A stretch of DNA of 64,000 nt from Hoylesella nanceiensis DSM 19126 = JCM 15639 (lineage in GTDB: Bacteria > Bacteroidota > Bacteroidia > Bacteroidales > Bacteroidaceae): assembly GCF_000379965.1 (NCBI RefSeq), contig NZ_KB904327.1, forward strand, positions 434,001 to 498,000, in the 5' to 3' direction. The notes below the pieces were generated by a model that was given only the letters and a program-made list of their open reading frames with translations, did no database searches and was not told the DNA's origin. The position numbers and the translations under genes are program-made. Positions 57,882 to 64,000 of the stretch are shown piece by piece; the first letter of the stretch is position 1, and each line of letters starts with the position of its first letter.

Positions 57882-58526
57882 ATGAAAGCATTTATTTATT
57901 CTATTATTACAGCACTATTTATCAATCTGTGTGCTTGTGAAAAACCTTATTCTCCAGAAAAAGAGAAAAATAAGAAAGAAACTACTATCGATTCTGAAGA
58001 TGAAAAGGAAGAAGAAAAGCCTTCGGATGATGAAAAGAAGAGCCCTTCTGAAGATAAAAAAGAATCTGAGAACAACCCTCCCACTCCAGAAAAACCTAAT
58101 CCTGACAAAGAAAAGGAAGGTACTACACCTGACAATCCATCAAACGACAAGCCCGATAACGGCAATACAGTTCCTAAAGAAGACCACATTTCAATATCTG
58201 ATTTCTTAACTAAAGACTATCTATATCAAATATGGGTACAAGGTTATATTGTGGGTTCATGCTCAGGAAACATAAAGAATGCTACTCTAGAAGCACCTTT
58301 TAGCGGTCTATCTGCCATACTATTAGCAGATAATCCAAACGAGAAAGACATCAAAAAAATGATTGCCATTGAATTAAAGAGTAGATCTCAAGCAAGAAAA
58401 GAACTCAATCTTGTAGATAATCCTAATAACTTTGGACGAAAAATAAAGGTCTTTGGGTATCAAGAAGATTATCTAAATATTCCAGGAATTAAATCATGGG
58501 GCAACTCATACGAATGGGTTAAATAA
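57882..58526 (+). CDS. Lipoprotein with charged linker and DUF6359-like domain
   Basis: The 214-residue protein has a lipoprotein signal ending in INLCAC (Cys19). Residues about 20-100 are a low-complexity linker of Lys, Glu, Asp, Pro and Ser. A small C-terminal domain (about 105-214) has VQGYIVGSCSGN and IPGIKSWGNSYEW, which resembles the OB-fold DUF6359 found in Bacteroidales surface proteins. The linker would hold the domain away from the membrane. Function is unknown. It has its own promoter, and a weak stem at 58553-58569 follows the stop. Confidence 0.75.
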   Translation: MKAFIYSIITALFINLCACEKPYSPEKEKNKKETTIDSEDEKEEEKPSDDEKKSPSEDKKESENNPPTPEKPNPDKEKEGTTPDNPSNDKPDNGNTVPKEDHISISDFLTKDYLYQIWVQGYIVGSCSGNIKNATLEAPFSGLSAILLADNPNEKDIKKMIAIELKSRSQARKELNLVDNPNNFGRKIKVFGYQEDYLNIPGIKSWGNSYEWVK

Positions 58527-58552
58527 TTATATCATCATTCCTTATCCTTATA

Positions 58553-58569
58553 ATTGCCTCAAAGGCAAT
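58553..58569. terminator. Small stem between convergent genes
   Basis: ATTGCC-TCAAA-GGCAAT, a 6-bp stem between the lipoprotein and transporter stops. There is no T run on the + side, so it is weak as a terminator. Confidence 0.3.
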
Positions 58570-58597
58570 CAAATTGTAACGCAGAAGTCTCTTCAAA

Positions 58598-59536
58598 TCA
58601 GCGAGAAGAAGACATATCTCGCTTTGATTTTGAACGCACAACAAGCCAAACTCCTATAAAAATAAGGACTACAGCAATAAAATGGTTGAATGTTAACGCT
58701 GCTAATCCCAAAGAAACACTCACTATGGTAGCCACAACTGGTTGCATATAGTTATACATGCTCACTACAGTAGGACGTAAGACACGTTGTCCTGAGATCA
58801 TCAATAAATAGCAAATAAAGGTTCCAAACACTACAACATACCCTACTTCTAAGTAGGTTTTTAGCGATATTTGTGAAAAAGATATCGCTTGAATGCTGGG
58901 AAAGGCGAACGGGAACAACAGCAGTGTAGCCCAAAGAAACATCCATTTATTAATGGTAAAGACAGAATAACGCTTTACAAGTTTATTAAAAATGGTAAGA
59001 TAGAGCGTATAAGACAATTGAGCTCCTAGACATAGGAGGTCTCCTTTGATACTTCCTACCCCATTAACTCCAGCCATTCGCAAACTTGTTGAGATCAATA
59101 ACACAGCCCCTGAAAATCCAAGAGCTACCCCTATTGCCTTTTTAGGAGTGATCGGCTCTTTCAAAATCAAAGCTGAAAGTATCAAAGCAAAGATAGGCAT
59201 TGTGGTAGTTATGATGCCAGCATTAATGGGAGAGGTAAGACTTAAGCCTATGGTATAGCAACATTGATTACAAATTAAGCCCAAGATAGCAGCTAACATA
59301 AAAAGGAAAATGTCTTTTCGGCATACATTCTCTTTCTGAACAAATAAAGAAGCAAGCCAAAAGAGTGTAGCTCCTCCTAGAATACGGAACATCACTAATG
59401 CTACTCCATTTATACCATTATTCATTGCATCTTTACCTAAAGGGGCCATTAACCCCCAAAATGTTGCAGCACCTAACAAACTAAAGTGCGCAAAAAGAGG
59501 TTGCTTTGTATTTTGATTCATATTTGTTCTGTTCAT
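58598..59536 (-). CDS. EamA/DMT-family transporter
   Basis: The 312-residue protein has ten hydrophobic segments arranged as two five-helix EamA repeats, each with the usual glycine-rich ends (LLGAATFWGLMAPLGKDAMN at the start of the first, GDLLCLGAQLSYTLYLTIFNKLVKR at the start of the second). Such exporters move amino acids, nucleosides or other metabolites; the substrate cannot be read from sequence. A second in-frame ATG lies at residue 6. The gene is monocistronic. Array H begins 65 bases upstream, and no -7 box is clear between them. Confidence 0.9.
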   Translation of the reverse strand: MNRTNMNQNTKQPLFAHFSLLGAATFWGLMAPLGKDAMNNGINGVALVMFRILGGATLFWLASLFVQKENVCRKDIFLFMLAAILGLICNQCCYTIGLSLTSPINAGIITTTMPIFALILSALILKEPITPKKAIGVALGFSGAVLLISTSLRMAGVNGVGSIKGDLLCLGAQLSYTLYLTIFNKLVKRYSVFTINKWMFLWATLLLFPFAFPSIQAISFSQISLKTYLEVGYVVVFGTFICYLLMISGQRVLRPTVVSMYNYMQPVVATIVSVSLGLAALTFNHFIAVVLIFIGVWLVVRSKSKRDMSSSR

Positions 59537-59600
59537 TATATATTAACCTCGGAAGATGAACTTTTTACTTCTAAATACTTACTTCATTCACATTAAATAT

Positions 59601-59688
59601 AATAGTATAGCTTCTCGCCTACAATAGCATTGCTATTAAGATGTAATTCTACTTCTTTTAGAATGCAATATCACAGCATTTTACTTTC
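59601..59688. repeat. Four-unit 22-bp intergenic array, copy H
   Basis: Units start at 59601, 59623, 59645 and 59667. This is the most diverged copy: only unit two has the full GCATTGC core, and units three and four read CTACTTC and TCACAGC. The AA at positions 1-2 and the 22-bp register hold in all four. It lies between the transporter gene and tRNA-His. Confidence 0.72.
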
Positions 59689-59765
59689 ACTATCATTTTA
59701 TTTAAACTATGCCTACTATGATTGAAAGTCAGAATTTCAAGTAAATCAGCTCACAATTCACATCA

Positions 59766-59806
59766 ATAAAAAAAGGAATTATGCCTTTTCGTGACACAAT
59801 TCCTTT
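59766..59806 (-). terminator. Terminator of tRNA-His
   Basis: AAAGGAATT pairs with AATTCCTTT around a 17-nt loop and is followed on the minus strand by a T-rich run. It lies 12 bases past the tRNA 3' end. Confidence 0.75.
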
Positions 59807-59817
59807 CTAATTTGTTG

Positions 59818-59892
59818 GGTGGTAGATGGGACTCGAACCCACGACATTCAGAACCACAATCTGACGCTCTAACCAACTGAACTACAACCACC
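59818..59892 (-). tRNA. tRNA-His (GTG anticodon)
   Basis: The minus strand folds as a cloverleaf. The D arm is GTTC/GAGC. The anticodon stem TCAGA/TCTGA encloses TTGTGGT, giving anticodon GTG. The T arm GTGGG/CCCAT encloses TTCGAGT. The encoded extra G at position -1 opposite C73 is the identity mark of histidine tRNA. CCA is not encoded (CAA follows). The acceptor stem GTGGTTG/CTACCAC has one T-T mismatch at 6:67. A promoter lies 30 bases upstream. Confidence 0.96.
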
Positions 59893-59921
59893 GTGTAAAT
59901 ACTTCCCTGTTGAAAGCGAGT

Positions 59922-59954
59922 GCAAAGTTAAGGGATTTACTTGAAACTACCAAA
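59922..59954 (-). promoter_or_regulatory. Promoter for tRNA-His
   Basis: On the minus strand TTTG (59954-59951), 20 bases, TAACTTTGC (59930-59922), 30 bases before the tRNA. Confidence 0.65.
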
Positions 59955-59981
59955 TAAATCCCTATATTTTTTATAAAATTT

Positions 59982-60371
59982 CTATTTTGCAGGTGTTTTA
60001 GGTGCCTGTTGAGTTGCTTGAGGAGCAACATCACCGGTTGCAGGCGCTGTAGTTGGTGTTGAAGTTGCACCAAATCCTGGAGTTGTATTTGGATTTGTTG
60101 CAGGCGCTTCAGTAGACATTCTTTCCACAGCACTCTCTTCTGTTGCAGCTTTAGGTGCTACATAAGCACATACTACGCTAAGAACTACCATCGAAACAGC
60201 TAAAATCCAAGTTGTTTTTTCTACTACATCTGTTGTTTTACGCACTCCCATAATAGAGTTGCTAGATGAGAAGTTAGAAGCTAGACCTCCACCTTTAGAT
60301 TCTTGTATCAATACAATAGCAATCATAAAGAAAGAAGCTAACAGGATTAGGATAATAAATAATGTGTACAT
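59982..60371 (-). CDS. secG: Preprotein translocase subunit SecG
   Basis: SecG is the small membrane subunit of SecYEG. The 129-residue product has two hydrophobic segments (about 1-22 and 53-72) flanking the conserved cytoplasmic loop IQESKGGGLASNFSSSN. After the second segment comes a tail of about 55 residues rich in Ala, Pro and Thr, common in Bacteroidota SecG and absent in E. coli. It is the last gene of the sigma-54 activator-lptE-TPR-secG operon, 11 bases after the TPR gene. Confidence 0.93.
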   Translation of the reverse strand: MYTLFIILILLASFFMIAIVLIQESKGGGLASNFSSSNSIMGVRKTTDVVEKTTWILAVSMVVLSVVCAYVAPKAATEESAVERMSTEAPATNPNTTPGFGATSTPTTAPATGDVAPQATQQAPKTPAK

Positions 60372-60382
60372 CTTTTGTTTGT

Positions 60383-61132
60383 TTATTTATTTTTATTATT
60401 AAGTATCAATTTCTCTAAGAAACGTAATTGATCTGCAAAGTAAACATTTTTTTTTGGATAATTCAAATATAAACGCTTAATTATTTCAATTGCACGTTCA
60501 TATTGTCCTTGTTTTATATATATTTTTGCAAGAGTTTCAGTGAGATAACCTTCTTCAGAGAGCGTTTTATTTTCGTCATTACCCTCTAATTGAGGGATAT
60601 ATTCAGGCTCATCTTTCAGTTGAATGCGTCCAGGTTCTTTGTTGATAAAGTTATCTATCAAGCTTTGTCCCTTCATAATCGACTCGCCTTCTTTCTTATT
60701 CTTTTCCTCTTCGCTTTCTATTTCTAAAAGATATGAAACATAATCAACCGCTGCATCTGCAGGAGTTGGTTTTCTTTGAGGTTCTTTTTTCTCCTCTTCT
60801 TCTGGAATAGACTCTAAGAAAGTGTCGATAAGACTAATCGTTCTGTTGCCGTCTTGAATAGCCTCTTCTTGATTGCTTACCAACTTTGACTCTTTCTTTA
60901 AACGATAATGAACAGCCTCTACCAATTCAAAAAGAACTTTTTTATCTGTTAAATAGATGGCAGAACGACGCAATTCCTCATCAAAAGAAGAATCATGAAG
61001 AATATAAAGGTTTTTCAACATCAACAAACGAGCAGGTTGGTAATAAGGATAGATGGCAAGAAAACTGCGTAAATCATACAGCGTTTCCCTACTCATTGTT
61101 TCCGGATGCTCTATTAAATAACTAATATCCAT
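60383..61132 (-). CDS. TPR-like protein upstream of secG
   Basis: The 249-residue soluble protein begins with MDISYLIEHPETMSRETLYDLRSFLAIYPYYQPARLL. It has a charged middle (EEEEKKEPQRK) and ends in a tetratricopeptide-like helix pair (LTETLAKIYIKQGQYERAIEIIKRLYLNYPKKN). Genes of this kind regularly precede secG in Bacteroidales, which suggests a role tied to the envelope or secretion, but no activity is known. There is no signal peptide. It lies 22 bases after lptE. Confidence 0.78.
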   Translation of the reverse strand: MDISYLIEHPETMSRETLYDLRSFLAIYPYYQPARLLMLKNLYILHDSSFDEELRRSAIYLTDKKVLFELVEAVHYRLKKESKLVSNQEEAIQDGNRTISLIDTFLESIPEEEEKKEPQRKPTPADAAVDYVSYLLEIESEEEKNKKEGESIMKGQSLIDNFINKEPGRIQLKDEPEYIPQLEGNDENKTLSEEGYLTETLAKIYIKQGQYERAIEIIKRLYLNYPKKNVYFADQLRFLEKLILNNKNK

Positions 61133-61154
61133 TATTCAACTTCTTCTTTCTTTA

Positions 61155-61709
61155 TTACCAATTAGCCACTGTGGCATTGAAAATTTGCTCGGTTAAGTCT
61201 TTCACCATCTGTGTAACTAGCTCTTCTTGAACAGAACTTAGGTTACGAGTTGTTTCGTAAGACTGTGACGCAGTGAATTGACGTTCGAAGTCTTCGCTGT
61301 GATTTTTATTATTGATAAAGCGAACATTCACAGTGATAGAAAGTTCAGTTTGAGCCGAATAACCTTCACTTGAAACCGATTTATTACGTTGCGAATATTG
61401 CGTAATCTCTCCCTCTATCTTTAAATCTCCATTTCTTTTCACTTGAACAAGGCGTGTATGGTTAGCATAAATATCTTTTAATTCATTATTAAAGATAGAC
61501 GCCATTGGTCCCCACACATAGGTTGAGCGAATGGGGAAGTCGTTAATTTGAATGGTCTTTGTCTTTGTATAATCTATACTCGCACCATTAAACTTATAAG
61601 AAACAGAACATGCGAACAATAAGACACAAGTTAATAACAAGGGAAGCAGAGCAAAAACTACTCCTCTTAAACCTTTAGTTCTGTTTATATTATTCTTCAT
61701 CAAGTCCAT
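61155..61709 (-). CDS. lptE: LPS-assembly lipoprotein LptE
   Basis: LptE plugs the LptD barrel and helps insert lipopolysaccharide into the outer membrane. The 184-residue product has a long signal with lipobox LLFAC (Cys34), then SVSYKFNGASIDYTKTKTIQI and the middle YSQRNKSVSSEGYSAQTELSI, which match the Bacteroidota LptE form. The start may be the ATG at 61709 or the one at 61700; either overlaps the sigma-54 activator gene (by 20 or 11 bases), so the genes are coupled. LptD is not in the window. Confidence 0.87.
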   Translation of the reverse strand: MDLMKNNINRTKGLRGVVFALLPLLLTCVLLFACSVSYKFNGASIDYTKTKTIQINDFPIRSTYVWGPMASIFNNELKDIYANHTRLVQVKRNGDLKIEGEITQYSQRNKSVSSEGYSAQTELSITVNVRFINNKNHSEDFERQFTASQSYETTRNLSSVQEELVTQMVKDLTEQIFNATVANW

Positions 61710-62952
61710 ATTGTCTTATTCTTCTATATAAAGTTCTATCAGAAATGCCCAAATCTCTTGCTGCTTTCTTTCTATTTCCTCCATTCTTTTCAAGGGCCTC
61801 TACTACCATTTTACGCTCAAAATCGTTCAGATTTAAGCTTTTAGGTTCCGCAATTTCTTCTGCTTCAGCATCTACGATTGGCAAAGGATTCAATGTAACG
61901 GCATGGTGTCTTACCACTGGATGCACCTCAGACGCAGGAAGATGTTCTTCTTCATTAGCAACACTTGAAAGCTTTGCGTTAAACCCTCCAACACTATTTA
62001 GGTGTTGTGTTTCGTCTAATTGCTTACGCAAATTAGCCATTTCTTGGCGCAAATCACTCACATTTCCACGTAGTTCGTAAAGAATTTTATACAGAATCTC
62101 ACGTTCACTTTCATACGAGTGAGATCCATTTTTTGATATTGGAGCTAGCTCTGTGCTTTCAGGGTCCTCTGGAATGAATTGAGTTAAAGCCTTTGCATCA
62201 ATTTCTCTTTCAGTACTAAGCACCGACATTTGTTCCGTTATGTTTTTAAGCTGTCTTACATTTCCTGGCCACTTATAACGCAACATCATTGCCTTTGCAT
62301 CTTCTGTCAATGTTATTTTAGGCAAATGATAGGTTTCTGCCATCTGCATAGCAAACAAACGGAAGAGTAAAAGTATATCATTTCCTCGATCTCTTAATGG
62401 TGGAATTTGAATAGGAATGGTGTTTAAGCGATAATAAAGGTCTTCTCTGAATCGTCCTTCACTAATTGCTTTACGCATATTTACATTAGTTGCAGCAACT
62501 ATGCGCACATCGGTTTTTAATATTTTTTGCCCTCCTACTTTTATATACTCACCTGTTTCAAGAACTCTCAACAATCGAGCTTGAGTAGCAATGGGCAACT
62601 CTCCCACTTCATCTAAGAAGATTGTACCCTTATTTGCGATACCAAAATAGCCTTCACTTTCGCCAATTGCGCCTGTAAAAGAGCCCTTTTCGTGTCCAAA
62701 AAGCTCACTATCTATTGTACCTTCAGGTATCGAACCACAGTTTATTGCAAAGTATTTCTCCCTGCGTCGTGTTGAGTTATCATGAATAATGCGTGGAATA
62801 ATTTCTTTACCCACACCACTTTCACCAATAATAAGCACAGAAAGATCGGTAGATGCAACCTGCAAAGCCACATCTAAAGCCCTATTTAAGCCATCACTAT
62901 TACCAACAACATTATAGCGTTGTTTTATATTTTGCAAATCTGAAGTGTTCAT
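61690..62952 (-). CDS. Sigma-54-dependent activator (AAA+ and Fis HTH, no receiver)
   Basis: The 420-residue enhancer-binding protein starts almost directly with the AAA+ domain: Walker A GESGVGKE (near residue 43), GSFTGA as the sigma-54 contact loop (the usual form is GAFTGA), FLDEVGELP and LLRVLETGEY. A coiled-coil stretch (about 280-320) and a Fis-type helix-turn-helix (KKAARDLGISDRTLYRRIRQ) follow. No receiver or GAF domain is present, so input must come by other means. It heads the operon with lptE, the TPR gene and secG. A -7 box only 8 bases upstream suggests a nearly leaderless mRNA. Confidence 0.92.
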   Translation of the reverse strand: MNTSDLQNIKQRYNVVGNSDGLNRALDVALQVASTDLSVLIIGESGVGKEIIPRIIHDNSTRRREKYFAINCGSIPEGTIDSELFGHEKGSFTGAIGESEGYFGIANKGTIFLDEVGELPIATQARLLRVLETGEYIKVGGQKILKTDVRIVAATNVNMRKAISEGRFREDLYYRLNTIPIQIPPLRDRGNDILLLFRLFAMQMAETYHLPKITLTEDAKAMMLRYKWPGNVRQLKNITEQMSVLSTEREIDAKALTQFIPEDPESTELAPISKNGSHSYESEREILYKILYELRGNVSDLRQEMANLRKQLDETQHLNSVGGFNAKLSSVANEEEHLPASEVHPVVRHHAVTLNPLPIVDAEAEEIAEPKSLNLNDFERKMVVEALEKNGGNRKKAARDLGISDRTLYRRIRQYGLDEE

Positions 62953-62959
62953 TTTGTTA

Positions 62960-62967
62960 CAAAATTA
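62960..62967 (-). promoter_or_regulatory. -7 box for the sigma-54 activator operon
   Basis: On the minus strand TAATTTTG ends 7 bases before the ATG at 62952. A -33 box is not clear. Confidence 0.4.
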
Positions 62968-63007
62968 CGCATTTTATTTGAATTAGAGATTTAGAATATA
63001 GGTCTTT

Positions 63008-63025
63008 TTCTCTTTTTTAAGAGAA
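63008..63025 (-). terminator. Short hairpin after menA
   Basis: TTCTCTT and AAGAGAA form a 7-bp stem around TTTT, about 87 bases past the menA stop. It is followed by short T-poor sequence, so it is weak. Confidence 0.3.
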
Positions 63026-63111
63026 GAAATTTTAGCTATGTTCACATATACAAATGTAAACACTCTCCTATATTTCGCTAAGAAACCAAATCTAAATCTC
63101 TGCGGAAAGCT

Positions 63112-64000
63112 CTACCCTAACAATATTCCAAGAGAGAGTAACAAGCCATAAATAAAGATGTTTCGAGCCGTTTTCCCCAAGACTTTATTTAATTCTTTTC
63201 CTTTATCAATGGTCTTCATTTCGATAAAGGTAGATATATGAAAAGGTAAAAACAATAGTGGTAAAAGACAAGCCATGAGGTTTGAATGAATAAGGAACAA
63301 ACCTCCAAGTAATAAGACTGCTACTCCTATTCCACAATACAAAACCAATGTATTTTTCTTACCAATGTAAACCACCAGTGTTTTCTTTCCTGCAGCCTTG
63401 TCATTATCTATATCTCTGAAGTTATTTACAATCAAAAGTAAATCTATTACCAATCCACAATTAATAGCAGAAACAACTACATCTAGATTAAATATCGTAG
63501 AGCCAGGTAGGGCAACTAGATAATATGTAGCTAAAACTGGAACCAATCCAAAGAATACTAAAACAAGAACATCACCTAATCCCCAGTAAGATAAATGTGT
63601 TGTATATAGGAAACAGAAGACAACACATGCTAATCCTAGAAGAATAAGCTGATAACCTCCGAAGAAAATAAGGGGAAATCCAATTGCACTCGCTATAATT
63701 GTGGTTAGAATTATTGCATGAAACATACTTCTAGGTTTTATCCAACCTTGGGCACAAGCACGCTTAGGGCCTAATCGAGTTTCGTTATCATTACCTCGTT
63801 TAAAATCGAAATAATCATTAATAAAATTCGCATCAATCTGCATAACAATAGCAAATGCAAAACAAAGAACCAGTGGTAGTGTATTTACATCGTGTCCTCC
63901 ATGCACAAAAGCCCATGCAGCTCCAATACAAACGGGAATTATTGCACTGATCAAAGTTTTGGGACGAGTGGCAAGTAGCCATGCTTTCCAAGAGTTCTCT
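63112..64000 (-). CDS. menA: 1,4-dihydroxy-2-naphthoate prenyltransferase MenA (5' end outside the window)
   Basis: MenA attaches the polyprenyl tail to dihydroxynaphthoate in menaquinone synthesis. The frame is open to the right edge; just inside it reads WLLATRPKTLISAIIPV, the family N-terminus, so only about the first ten residues or fewer are missing. The UbiA motif appears as NFINDYFDFKRGNDNE, and the second Asp-rich site as VNNFRDIDNDKAAGKKTL. About eight hydrophobic segments follow the usual order. A TTG at 63954 could pass for a start but would cut off this conserved N-terminus. Menaquinone is also the electron acceptor of the Na+-NQR complex encoded at 36279-42132. Confidence 0.93.
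   Translation of the reverse strand, partial: ENSWKAWLLATRPKTLISAIIPVCIGAAWAFVHGGHDVNTLPLVLCFAFAIVMQIDANFINDYFDFKRGNDNETRLGPKRACAQGWIKPRSMFHAIILTTIIASAIGFPLIFFGGYQLILLGLACVVFCFLYTTHLSYWGLGDVLVLVFFGLVPVLATYYLVALPGSTIFNLDVVVSAINCGLVIDLLLIVNNFRDIDNDKAAGKKTLVVYIGKKNTLVLYCGIGVAVLLLGGLFLIHSNLMACLLPLLFLPFHISTFIEMKTIDKGKELNKVLGKTARNIFIYGLLLSLGILLG

Noticed and set aside
57931-58209. Open frames on both strands across the charged linker of the lipoprotein gene
   Set aside because: Low-complexity A-rich sequence lacks stops in several frames; only the lipoprotein frame has a promoter, a signal peptide and a folded domain.
8271-59688. All eight 22-bp-unit arrays appear to point the same way on the + strand, as if linked to replication direction
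   Set aside because: The best-conserved part of the unit is a palindrome, and the second half is loosely symmetric too, so orientation cannot be read reliably. The apparent polarity follows from how units were phased.
63952-63954. TTG as the start of menA
   Set aside because: The frame continues to the window edge and encodes the conserved WLLATRPKT segment upstream of this TTG.

Overview
The window is a low-GC bacterial chromosome segment from a member of Bacteroidales, most likely Prevotellaceae (Prevotella-like). The evidence is: the Bacteroidota sigma-factor -7 signature TAnnTTTG(C) ahead of most transcription units, several with a TTTG box 17-23 nt upstream; a complete Na+-NQR operon; a Rho factor with a very long N-terminal insertion; a BtuB/BtuG-type cobalamin locus; and the sigma-54 activator - LptE - TPR - SecG gene order. 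No insertion sequence, prophage, CRISPR array or rRNA gene is visible. The genus assignment is an inference from gene content, not a database match.

Layout. 1-4458: the tail of an unknown + strand gene, then a - strand operon (MORN-repeat protein, glycogen branching enzyme GlgB, DUF6057-like membrane protein). 4627-7912: kdsB converging on rlmI-tilS. 8401-11697: a TIGR02757-family protein, the GTPase EngB and an ABC-F protein. 12106-16878: an AraC regulator, NhaD antiporter and a secreted GH20 hexosaminidase. 17308-28699: addA-addB-like recombination helicase/nuclease genes, then rho-uvrA. 29889-32288: glnS-dedA. 32466-35816: manC-gmd-fcl (GDP-L-fucose synthesis). 36279-42132: nqrABCDEF. 42344-48891: TamB-like protein and a membrane-anchored MutS-like ATPase. 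49000-54477: cobalamin riboswitch followed by btuB-btuG-btuF-btuC, with no btuD here. 54546-59536: acid phosphatase, thioesterase, DUF190 protein, dapA, a DUF6359-like lipoprotein and a DMT-family transporter. 59818-62952: tRNA-His and the sigma-54 activator-lptE-TPR-secG operon. The window closes inside menA.

Most of this is core housekeeping. The feature that gene calls do not explain is a dispersed family of intergenic arrays. Eight intergenic gaps each carry one array of four (once five) 22-bp units. Each unit is a degenerate 15-bp dyad AANNGCAWTGCTTTT plus a 7-bp variable spacer. Sequence varies between units, but the 22-bp register is kept exactly in all 33 units, and A-type and T-type 4-bp linkers recur every 11 bp. 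I do not recognise this family. It is the strongest candidate for an undescribed system in the window.

Other points worth attention: the Rho insertion, a possible attenuator after the B12 riboswitch, a very short leader for the sigma-54 activator, the membrane MutS-like protein, and a 1.2-kb gene-free gap before glnS with hairpins and palindromes.
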